Assembly: GCA_016867695.1 (NCBI GenBank)
Contig: VGIY01000199.1
Coordinates: 1-5,194, forward strand
Length of the DNA: 5,194 nt
Reading direction: 5' to 3'
DNA from: Candidatus Eiseniibacteriota bacterium
GTDB taxonomy: Bacteria > Eisenbacteria > RBG-16-71-46 > CAIMUX01 > WJJG01
Of this stretch, positions 1-5,194 are shown one piece after another. A program made the position numbers and the translations under genes. The notes beneath the pieces are model-generated. The model did no database searches and was not told where the DNA came from. It saw nothing but the letters and a program-made list of their open reading frames with translations. Within the stretch, counting starts at the first letter, position 1; every line of letters begins with the position of its first letter.

Positions 1-681
1 GGGGTGGAGGCCTTCGCGATGCCGGGTCAGGCCGACGGGCACGATGGCCACACTGCGAATGGCGGCTGCGAGATGCTCGAGATCGTTCAGAGTCTGCTGG
101 AGGATGGGGCCGTCGTTGTGGCCGGGCACGACGACGATCTGGGCGTGGATCTCGATGCCGCCGGCCGCCAACCGGCGCAGCGTCGCCAGGATCTCGCCGT
201 CGCCCCGGCAGCCGAGCAGGCGGCGGCGGATGGCCGCGTCGGTGGCATGGACGGAGACATAGAGGGGCGAGATGCGCTGGCGCAGGATCCGCTCGATCTC
301 CCACGCGCGCAGGTTGGTCAGCGTGAGGTAGTTCCCGTAGAGCAGCGAGTGGCGGTAGTCCTCGTCCTTCACATAGAGGCTTCGCCGCATACCCTTGGGG
401 TTCTGATCGATGAAGCAGAAGAGGCAGCGGTTCGAGCAGCGGCGGATCGGGTCCGGGGCCAGCTCGACGCCCAGCGGCTCGCCCGGCAGGCGCAGGATCT
501 CGATCCGCCCGCTCCCCGCGCCGGCGCGGTGGAACTCGAAGACGAGCTCCTCGTCGGCGGTGGCGAAGAGGAAGTCGAGCGCGTCGCGCAGCGGCTCTCC
601 ATTGACGGTCAGGATGTCGTCGCCGGCCCGCAGGCCGCCGCGTTCCGCGGCCGAGTCGCGCGCGACCTGGAGCACCTTCAT
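1..681 (-). CDS. PDZ / radical SAM / DUF512 family protein (N-terminal 227 residues, cut by window start)
   Basis: Radical SAM iron-sulfur protein of the PDZ-radical SAM-DUF512 family. Its reaction and substrate are not established to my knowledge. The visible part begins with a PDZ-like segment (residues 1-50; RGGLRAGDDILTVNGEPL at about 14-31). The cluster-binding motif follows at C82, C86 and C89 (CSNRCLFCFIDQNPKGMRR), which is the very characteristic signature of this family. Further family-typical stretches are YGNYLTLTN (115-123), YVSVHAT, VVVPGHNDG and VPVGLTRHREGL. The ATG at 679-681 is chosen because a strong Shine-Dalgarno sequence lies 6 bases upstream and the PDZ segment starts directly there. 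Family members usually exceed 400 residues, so the rest of the radical SAM barrel and the DUF512 domain lie beyond position 1. It lies downstream of a tRNA terminator, so it is probably outside the mutL-miaA unit. The family call is secure; the biochemical role is unknown. Confidence 0.95.
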   Translation of the reverse strand, partial: MKVLQVARDSAAERGGLRAGDDILTVNGEPLRDALDFLFATADEELVFEFHRAGAGSGRIEILRLPGEPLGVELAPDPIRRCSNRCLFCFIDQNPKGMRRSLYVKDEDYRHSLLYGNYLTLTNLRAWEIERILRQRISPLYVSVHATDAAIRRRLLGCRGDGEILATLRRLAAGGIEIHAQIVVVPGHNDGPILQQTLNDLEHLAAAIRSVAIVPVGLTRHREGLHP

Positions 682-687
682 CCTGCA

Positions 688-695
688 CTCCTCCC
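688..695 (-). promoter_or_regulatory. Strong Shine-Dalgarno of the DUF512 gene
   Basis: On the minus strand the sequence reads GGGAGGAG, then six bases (TGCAGG), then ATG. This is close to the anti-Shine-Dalgarno complement at near-ideal spacing. It fixes the start at 681 and is clearly stronger than the ribosome binding sites of the other genes here. Confidence 0.8.
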
Positions 696-716
696 CCGCC
701 GTCCGGCGCGGAGGCG

Positions 717-746
717 ATAGAAAAGGGGTCTCGGGCGCGAGACCCC
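717..746 (-). terminator. Rho-independent terminator after tRNA-Gly
   Basis: A perfect 9-bp inverted repeat (GGGGTCTCG at 725-733 on the plus strand, CGAGACCCC at 738-746) encloses a 4-base loop at 734-737. On the minus strand the stem is followed directly by TTTTCTAT (724-717), a short but usable U-tract. It begins 15 bases past the tRNA CCA end, as expected for the end of a tRNA transcription unit. On the plus strand the stem is not followed by a T-run, so it should act in the minus direction only. Confidence 0.85.
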
Positions 747-760
747 GCAGCATTCGGGAT

Positions 761-835
761 TGGAGCGGGTGACGGGAGTTGAACCCGCGACTCTCAGCTT
801 GGGAAGCTGATACTCTACCACTGAGTTACACCCGC
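761..835 (-). tRNA. tRNA-Gly, anticodon CCC, with encoded CCA
   Basis: A 75-base minus-strand gene folds into a full cloverleaf. The acceptor stem is GCGGGTG (835-829) with CACCCGC (771-765), discriminator T at 764, and CCA encoded at 763-761. The D arm contains the GG of AGTGGTA. The anticodon stem TCAGC/GCTGA is perfect and closes the 7-base loop TTCCCAA, giving anticodon CCC (glycine, codon GGG). The T arm is GCGGG-TTCAACT-CCCGT with one G-U pair. A CCC-anticodon isoacceptor reads GGG alone and usually supplements a TCC isoacceptor, in keeping with the high GC content. It is preceded by its own likely promoter and followed by an intrinsic terminator. Confidence 0.97.
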
Positions 836-847
836 TCGACCGAGCGC

Positions 848-877
848 AGGCTACGGGCTCGCCGGTCGCGCTGTCAA
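848..877 (-). promoter_or_regulatory. Probable sigma70-type promoter of tRNA-Gly
   Basis: A perfect -35 box TTGACA lies on the minus strand at 877-872. After an 18-base spacer comes TAGCCT (853-848), which keeps the key T1, A2 and T6 of the -10 consensus. The predicted start near 841 is about six bases before the mature tRNA 5' end at 835. The bases just after the -10 (GCGCTCG) are GC-rich, like discriminators of stringently controlled stable-RNA promoters. The -35 overlaps the miaA stop codon (TGA at 876-874). The promoter call is an inference from consensus and position. Confidence 0.65.
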
Positions 878-1854
878 GCCCTCTCCCGGATCCCGAGGAG
901 GTCGAGGCAGCGCCCGGCGGTCTCCGCCGGCGCCTCGCCCGGCGCGATTGCCACCTCGGTCACGCCCCGATAGCGGTTGCGGAACCAGCCCTTCTGGCGC
1001 CGCGCGTACTGCCGGGTGCGCCGGGCGAAGCGCTCCAGCGCCGCCGGCAACGGGAGCGCGCCGCGGAGGACCTCGGCGAAGTCGCCGTAGCCGATTGCCT
1101 CCAGCCCGGGCGCCCCGGCGGGCACCCCGCTCTCGAGCAGCCCCCGCACTTCGGCGAGCAGCCCGGCGGCGAGCATCGCCGCCGAGCGCGCCTCGATGCG
1201 CGCGTCCAGGTCGGCTGGAGCGCGCAGCAGCAGCAGCAGCCGGGGGTCTCGGGAGACATCGAGCGGGTCGGCCCGCGTACGCAGTTCGCTGAGCGGGCGG
1301 CCGCTCGTCTCGTGCACCTCGAGCGCGCGGCTGACGCGCTTGAAATCGCGCGGATGGAGGCGCGCGGCGCTGGCCGGGTCGACGGCGACCAGCAGCGCGT
1401 GGAGCGCCTCGGGCCCGAGCCTACGGCGCAGCTCCTCGTGGGCGGCGCGGATGGCGGCGTCGGCGGGCGGCAGCGGGTCGAGGCGGCCCAGGCAGGCGTC
1501 GACATAGAGGCCGGAGCCGCCGGTGGCGAGCGCGGCGGCGCCGCGGCGGGCCAGGTCCTCGCGAACGGCGCGGTAGCTGCGGGCGAAGTCCTCGGCCGAG
1601 AGCGTCTCGGTCGGCTCGCAGAGGTCGAGCAGGTGGTGGCGCACGCGGGCCTGTTCGTCGGGCGTCGGCTTGGCGGTGCCGATGTCGAGCCGCCGGTAGG
1701 CCTGCCGGGAGTCGATGGAGAGGATCTCGGCGCCCAGCGCGAGGGCCAGCTCGATGGCCACGGCGGTCTTGCCCACGGCGGTGGGGCCGACGAGGAAGAC
1801 CTCCGGCAGGGTCGTTCGGCCGGGTCCCGGGCGCCCGAGCGCCTGTTCCGCCAT
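874..1854 (-). CDS. miaA: tRNA dimethylallyltransferase MiaA
   Basis: MiaA transfers a dimethylallyl group from dimethylallyl diphosphate to N6 of A37 in tRNAs that read codons starting with U, the first step toward ms2i6A; it acts in the cytoplasm. The 326-residue product has normal length and all family landmarks. They are the P-loop GPTAVGKT (23-30), the DSRQAYRRLDIGTAKP segment (48-63), the TGGSGLY motif (111-117), the DFKRVSRALEV segment (170-180), and the C-terminal RQYARRQKGWFR segment (281-292). In the last, G289 sits where many homologues have T or S (RQxTW). The ATG at 1852-1854 is preceded by GAGAGG six bases upstream. The gene lies 62 bases after mutL on the same strand, a common mutL-miaA pairing, and is probably cotranscribed with it. 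A run of five CTG codons (plus-strand CAG repeat, 1225-1239) encodes L206-L210. The stop codon overlaps the presumed tRNA promoter. Confidence 0.97.
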   Translation of the reverse strand: MAEQALGRPGPGRTTLPEVFLVGPTAVGKTAVAIELALALGAEILSIDSRQAYRRLDIGTAKPTPDEQARVRHHLLDLCEPTETLSAEDFARSYRAVREDLARRGAAALATGGSGLYVDACLGRLDPLPPADAAIRAAHEELRRRLGPEALHALLVAVDPASAARLHPRDFKRVSRALEVHETSGRPLSELRTRADPLDVSRDPRLLLLLRAPADLDARIEARSAAMLAAGLLAEVRGLLESGVPAGAPGLEAIGYGDFAEVLRGALPLPAALERFARRTRQYARRQKGWFRNRYRGVTEVAIAPGEAPAETAGRCLDLLGIRERA

Positions 1855-1916
1855 GGCCCGCCTCTCACCACGCGCGCGCCGCCCCGCTCCCGCGGCCCGC
1901 CGCGCTCTCGTCCGTG

Positions 1917-3797
1917 CTAGCCGCTGCGCCCGAAGCGGCGGTCGAGGTCGGCCAGCGACAGGAAGACGAAGGTCGGCCGCCCGTGCGGATCGCCGTGCGG
2001 CAGGCGGGTGGCGAAGAGCTCGTCGACGAGGCGGTTCATCTCCTCGACGCTCAGGGGCTCGCCCGACTTGATCGCCGCGCGGCAGGCGAAGGCGCGCGCC
2101 AGGCTCTCGGCCGTCGTGCCCTCGCGCAGATCCTCCTGGCGCGCCTCGTCGAGCAGGTCGCGCAGCAGGCCCGCCTCGCTGCGCGCGCGCCAGAGCGGCG
2201 GCACGCCGCGGACGACGACGCTGCGCTCCTCGAAGGCGTCGCAGTCGAAGCCCATGCGGGTCAGGTCGCCGGCGATGCGGCGGAAGAGCTCCGTCTCCTC
2301 CTCGCTCAGCTCGAGGATCACCGGGAAGAGGAGCTGCTGTCCGGCGGCCGGCTCGTGGCGCATGCGGGCGAGGATCTTCTCGTAGAGCACCCGCTCGTGG
2401 GCCGCGTGCTGGTCGATGAGCAGCAGGCCCTTGCGCGTCTGGGCGAGGATGTAGCGGCCGTGCAGTTGCCACAAGGAGACGAGCTGGTCGGCGGCGTCGG
2501 CGCCCAGCACCGGCTGATCGGCGACCGCCGCGCCATGCTCGAGCGGCAGACCGTCCTGCCGGGAGTCGCCGTAGCGGGCCTCCCCGCCCTGCCCGGAGGG
2601 CCCGCCATAGAGCCGCCGCGCCTCGTTCAGACCGTCGCCGCGCGCGGGCGGCGCCCCGGAGCTGGAGGCGCCCGCCCAGGCCGAGCCCGCGCCGCCGCGC
2701 GCGCCGGCGCCCCGCGGACCCTCTCCTCCCCCTCCTCCCGCTGACCCGCCGGGGGCTTCTCCCTGCTCGAGGAAGAAGCGCGGCAGGAGCCGGGCCACGG
2801 CCGGGCGGATAGCCCCCTGCACGAAACCGTAGAGGCGTCGCTCGTCGAGGAAGCGCACCTCGCGCTTGGTCGGGTGGAGGTTCACATCGACCTGGTCGGA
2901 CGGGCACTCGAGGAACAGCGCCGCCCAGGGAGACTGGTGGCCGGGGAGCAGGTCGCCGAAGGCCTGACGCAGCGCCTGCGCGAGCCAGGGGGAGACGATC
3001 CAGCGGCCGTTCACGAAGAGGGTCTGATGCCGGCCGCCGGCGCGGGCGAGCTCGGGCGCCCCGACGAAGCCGCGAAGAGCGAATTCGCCCTCCCGCGAGT
3101 CGATCGGCAGCAGGCCCTCGAGCAGGCGCCCGCCATGGAGCTGGAGGATGCGCTCGCGCAGGTCGACCGCCGCCGGCAGGTCGAGCAGCGCCCGGCCGTC
3201 CTGCTCGAGCCGCCAGGCGACGCCCGGGTGGGCGAGCGCGTAGGCCTGCAGCGCCTCGCGCGCCAGACGCATCTCTCCCGGCCCTTTCTTGAGGAAGCGC
3301 TTGCGCACCGGCGTGTTGTAGAAGAGATCCTCGACGAGCACCGTCGTGCCCGGCGCGCGCGCCGCCGCGCGGGGGGCCTCGACGCGGCCCGCCGCGGCCC
3401 GGACTTCCCAGGCGTGCTCGGCCTCTCGCGTGCTGCTGGTCAGCGTCACGCGGGCGATCTCGGCGATCGCGGCCAGCGCCTCGCCGCGGAAGCCGAGAGT
3501 GCCGACCGCCAGCAGGTCCTCCTCGCGCCGGATCTTGCTCGTGGCGTGGCGCTCCAGCGCCAGGGCGAGGTCGGCGCCGGGGATGCCGCCGCCGTCGTCG
3601 GCGACCTCGAGCAGCCGATCGAGCGCCTCGGTCACGCGCACCACGATGCGCGTCGCCCCCGCGTCGAGCGCATTCTCGACCAACTCCTTCACCGCCGCCG
3701 AGGGGCGGGCGATCATCTCGCCCGCGGCGATGCGGCCGATCACCTCGGGCGGCAGGCGCCGGATCTCCGAAGTCCGCGTGTCGATCGTCTCGCTCAT
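1917..3797 (-). CDS. mutL: DNA mismatch repair protein MutL (endonuclease type)
   Basis: MutL links mismatch recognition by MutS to strand incision and excision. The 626-residue product is full length. The N-terminal GHKL ATPase shows KELVEN with catalytic E38 and metal-binding N42, DDGGGIP (67-73), HATSKI (84-89) and GTLGFRGEAL (99-108). DLFYNTPVRKRFLK (157-170) and DVNLHPTKREVRF with K311 complete this half. A glycine- and alanine-rich linker follows. The C-terminal domain has the endonuclease motif DQHAAHERVLYE (D462, H464, E468, E473), a likely beta-clamp-binding motif QQLLFP (487-492), and ACRAAIKSG (571-579). Near the end, DPHGRPT carries D603 where endonuclease MutLs usually have cysteine (CPHGRP). 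The motifs predict self-nicking activity, as in MutH-lacking bacteria. The ATG at 3795-3797 gives the standard start for the family, although only a weak GGGG precedes it. The gene is flanked by the unrecognised gene upstream and miaA downstream. Confidence 0.97.
   Translation of the reverse strand: MSETIDTRTSEIRRLPPEVIGRIAAGEMIARPSAAVKELVENALDAGATRIVVRVTEALDRLLEVADDGGGIPGADLALALERHATSKIRREEDLLAVGTLGFRGEALAAIAEIARVTLTSSTREAEHAWEVRAAAGRVEAPRAAARAPGTTVLVEDLFYNTPVRKRFLKKGPGEMRLAREALQAYALAHPGVAWRLEQDGRALLDLPAAVDLRERILQLHGGRLLEGLLPIDSREGEFALRGFVGAPELARAGGRHQTLFVNGRWIVSPWLAQALRQAFGDLLPGHQSPWAALFLECPSDQVDVNLHPTKREVRFLDERRLYGFVQGAIRPAVARLLPRFFLEQGEAPGGSAGGGGGEGPRGAGARGGAGSAWAGASSSGAPPARGDGLNEARRLYGGPSGQGGEARYGDSRQDGLPLEHGAAVADQPVLGADAADQLVSLWQLHGRYILAQTRKGLLLIDQHAAHERVLYEKILARMRHEPAAGQQLLFPVILELSEEETELFRRIAGDLTRMGFDCDAFEERSVVVRGVPPLWRARSEAGLLRDLLDEARQEDLREGTTAESLARAFACRAAIKSGEPLSVEEMNRLVDELFATRLPHGDPHGRPTFVFLSLADLDRRFGRSG
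2508..2768 (-). other. Low-complexity interdomain linker of MutL
   Basis: Residues about 344-430 join the ATPase and dimerisation/endonuclease domains. The first 40 or so are almost only Gly, Ala, Ser, Pro and Arg, including a GGGGG run at about 354-358. Such flexible, poorly conserved linkers are normal for MutL, but the extreme glycine content here follows the GC-rich coding. Expect poor alignment to homologues in this part. Confidence 0.8.
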
Positions 3798-3812
3798 CGT
3801 CCCCGATTCCAG

Positions 3813-3867
3813 TCGGGCTCGCCCGCCCGAGTCGATCGCCGGCGGGCGCCGCCCGGGGAGGGGCGCC
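3813..3867. repeat. Two small inverted repeats in the gap before mutL
   Basis: The 83-base gap between the unrecognised gene and mutL (3798-3880) contains two possible hairpins. One is TCGGGC (3813-3818) with GCCCGA (3825-3830), loop 6 bases. The other is GGCGCC (3845-3850) with GGCGCC (3862-3867), loop 11 bases. Neither is followed by a T-run, so neither is a standard terminator. Six-base inverted repeats arise easily by chance at this GC content. I see no convincing promoter in the gap. Confidence 0.35.
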
Positions 3868-3880
3868 GGGCCCGACCCCC

Positions 3881-4849
3881 TCAGTCTCCCCTGAGCTCGC
3901 GCCAGACGGCCCGCAGGCGCGACCAGCGTCGCGCCCGCTCTTCCCGGCGGACCAGGAGCAGCAGGGGCCGCAGAGCGGTCGCGCGCAGCGAGCGCGCCAA
4001 GGCCTCCGCCGCCTCCAGCCATCCGGCCGCGCCATGCGCCGGCGCCGACAGGTAGAGGCCCCAGGCGAGCAGGGCGCCGTCGGCCTCCCAGCAGGAGAGG
4101 TAGGCGCCGGTCGCGCCATTGTCGCCTGTTCCGGTGCCCGTTTCCAGCCCCGGAGGGGCGCCGACGGCGCGCACCTCCGCGCGGTCGTCCTCGGGTCCGC
4201 CGCGCGGGGCGGGAGGCGCTGCCGCGGCCCACCAGCGCGCGAAGGCCCGCGAAGCCCCGCCGGGCATCTCGCCCGCCGAGTCGAAGATCGCCCGGGGCTC
4301 CCCCTTGCGGGGAGCCACGATCAGGAACACCCGCCCGGGAGGAGCGAGGCGCGAAGCCACGCGGCGAGCGATCCAGGCGCCCAGCCCCGCCGGCTCGCAC
4401 AGGCGGGGGAACCACTCCGGCAGCGTCTCGGGGAGCTCGCCCGCCATCGGCGCGGTCGGCCCGGCGCGCTCCGGCGCGAAGGTCTCCGTCGCCCGGGTCG
4501 GCCCGGCCGCGGGGAGCTGCAGGGCCTCCCAGTCGATCGCCGCGGGGTCGTGGCGGCGGCGCGCCGAGGCCTCGGGCACGATGCGCGGCCTTCCCGGCAG
4601 CCCCGCCAGGCGCGCGAGCGCAGTCCCCTCGCCGGCCAGGACCAGGTCGACCTCGGCGGCGAGCGCCGGGTCGGCGGCGAGCGGGAAGCCGAGCAGCTCG
4701 GCCAATCGAGCCAGCGTGTCGCCCGGCTCGGCGGGCGACACCCAGAGGACGCGCGCGCGCGCCTCCTCGTGCAGCAGCGCCAGCAGGTCGAAGTGGCCCG
4801 GCGTCAGGCCCGCCAGTCCGATTCGCAGGGTCTTGCGCGCCTCGTCCAT
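3881..4849 (-). CDS. Unrecognised protein with Rossmann-like N-terminus and possible GAF-like C-terminal part
   Basis: I do not recognise this 322-residue protein as a named family. The N-terminus (8-92) alternates strands and helices: LRIGLAGLTPGHFDLLALLH, ARVLWVS, then LAELLGFPLAADPALAAEVDLVLAGEG. This resembles Rossmann-type NAD-binding or sensory domains, but the glycine motif is not a classic GxGxxG. A less ordered stretch (about 95-145) leads to a second folded part: GLGAWIARRVASRLAPPGRVFLIVAPRKGEPRAIFDSAGE (155-194), a variable loop (211-245), and GAYLSCWEADGALLAWGLYLS (248-268) plus amphipathic helices. This part is suggestive of a GAF-like ligand-binding fold. There is no signal peptide or membrane segment and no kinase or DNA-binding domain, and the C-terminus is basic. 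The ATG at 4847-4849 lies 17 bases after the glycosyltransferase stop; an upstream extension to 5032 would overlap that gene. AGGACGGGGG lies in the gap as a likely ribosome binding site. The coding call is good; the function is unknown. Confidence 0.75.
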   Translation of the reverse strand: MDEARKTLRIGLAGLTPGHFDLLALLHEEARARVLWVSPAEPGDTLARLAELLGFPLAADPALAAEVDLVLAGEGTALARLAGLPGRPRIVPEASARRRHDPAAIDWEALQLPAAGPTRATETFAPERAGPTAPMAGELPETLPEWFPRLCEPAGLGAWIARRVASRLAPPGRVFLIVAPRKGEPRAIFDSAGEMPGGASRAFARWWAAAAPPAPRGGPEDDRAEVRAVGAPPGLETGTGTGDNGATGAYLSCWEADGALLAWGLYLSAPAHGAAGWLEAAEALARSLRATALRPLLLLVRREERARRWSRLRAVWRELRGD

Positions 4850-4866
4850 CGTTGGACCCCCGTCCT

Positions 4867-5194
4867 CTAGCTCCGCCGATCCTGGATCGCCTTCCCGCTC
4901 CGCGGCTCCATGTCCCGCGCCCGGATCTGCTGCACCACGCCGCGCGGCGGCCCGTCCAGCACCTCCTCGGCGGCGTCCAGCACCGCGCCGGCGCTCAGCT
5001 CGCGCCAGCAGCGGGCGTGCCCCAGCCAGCATCGCCGCGGGCCGTGGATGTGGCAGGGGCGGCAGGGCAGCTCCACGCCGGCGACGCGAGCCCGCCCCAA
5101 CGGCGCGAAGCCGAGCTCGGGCGCCGTCGGGCCGAAGAGGCCGACGGCGGGCGTGTCGAGCCCGGCGGCGATGTGGAGGATGCCGGAGTCGGCA
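4867..5194 (-). CDS. Family 9 glycosyltransferase, heptosyltransferase type (C-terminal 108 residues; N-terminus beyond window end)
   Basis: The fragment matches the C-terminal, nucleotide-sugar-binding end of ADP-heptose:LPS heptosyltransferase-like GT9 enzymes, which add heptose or a related sugar to the inner core of lipopolysaccharide at the cytoplasmic face of the inner membrane. It opens with ADSGILHIAAGLDTPAVGLFGPTAPE, the typical (T/S)DSGxxHIAAxxxxPxxxLFGPT motif. The cysteine-rich segment PCRPCHIHGPRRCW follows (C44, C47, C55, C62 of the fragment). The ELSAGAVLDAAEEVL helix near the end equals the family's DIxxxxVLxAxxxLL. The stop is TAG at 4869-4867, followed within 17 bases by the next gene. 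The exact acceptor cannot be told from this part, so no symbol is given. The tail after that helix (about 30 residues, polar) is family-variable. Confidence 0.88.
   Translation of the reverse strand, partial: ADSGILHIAAGLDTPAVGLFGPTAPELGFAPLGRARVAGVELPCRPCHIHGPRRCWLGHARCWRELSAGAVLDAAEEVLDGPPRGVVQQIRARDMEPRSGKAIQDRRS

Noticed and set aside
4..720. A 238-codon plus-strand open frame opposite the DUF512 gene
   Set aside because: The minus strand here encodes the unmistakable radical SAM CxxxCxxC protein; the plus-strand frame has no family-like motif.
1225..1239. Five-unit CAG microsatellite as a possible phase-variation site
   Set aside because: It is a trinucleotide repeat inside miaA encoding leucines; length changes would keep the frame, and five units are too few to stand out.
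3845..3867. GC-rich hairpin after the unrecognised gene as a transcription terminator
   Set aside because: There is no T-run on either strand after the stem, and the loop is large for a 6-bp stem.
2874..4055. A 393-codon plus-strand open frame opposite mutL
   Set aside because: It is antisense to the conserved ATPase half of mutL, has the biased Arg/Ala/Gly composition of a shadow frame, and shows no domain signature or Shine-Dalgarno.
874..4119. A 1081-codon open frame on the minus strand running through miaA and far upstream
   Set aside because: Only the last 327 codons are the real miaA. The upstream part overlaps mutL in another frame and is an arginine/alanine/glycine-rich shadow with no recognisable motif, a common result of very high GC content.
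4850..5032. Upstream extension of the unrecognised gene to an ATG at 5032
   Set aside because: The extension lies entirely over the conserved end of the glycosyltransferase in a different frame and has a low-complexity Arg/Ala/Gly composition. The ATG at 4849, just after the previous stop, fits better.

Overview
The window is a very GC-rich, densely packed bacterial chromosome segment in which every supported gene lies on the minus strand. Read in the direction of transcription (high to low coordinates) the order is: the C-terminal end of a family 9 (heptosyltransferase-type) glycosyltransferase, an unrecognised protein of about 322 residues, mutL, miaA, a tRNA-Gly(CCC), and the N-terminal half of a PDZ/radical-SAM/DUF512 protein cut by the window start. 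A glycosyltransferase of this type suggests a Gram-negative envelope with lipopolysaccharide or a related surface glycan. Together with the base composition and a MutL carrying the endonuclease motif, this fits a high-GC, non-enterobacterial Gram-negative, such as a deltaproteobacterium-like, Gemmatimonadota or Eisenbacteria-type lineage. The lineage cannot be fixed from the sequence alone.

Region 4867-5194 holds the end of the glycosyltransferase. After a 17-base gap comes the unrecognised gene (3881-4849), with a Rossmann-like N-terminus and a possible GAF-like C-terminal part. An 83-base GC-rich gap with two small inverted repeats precedes mutL (1917-3797), which is complete from ATPase to endonuclease/dimerisation domain. 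A 62-base gap leads to miaA (874-1854). The same orientation and short gaps suggest one transcription unit that mixes envelope, DNA repair and tRNA modification functions.

The tRNA gene (761-835, CCA encoded) seems to have its own sigma70-type promoter, whose perfect TTGACA -35 box overlaps the miaA stop codon. A rho-independent terminator (717-746) follows it. The DUF512 gene starts only 35 bases beyond the terminator T-run, so its expression must depend on readthrough or on a promoter buried in or just after the tRNA unit.

I see no mobile element, CRISPR array, phage gene or clearly novel multi-gene system. The least explained items are the unrecognised gene upstream of mutL, the PDZ/radical-SAM protein of unknown function, and a cysteine-to-aspartate change at a metal-site motif in MutL. 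No stretch over 300 bases lacks a gene.
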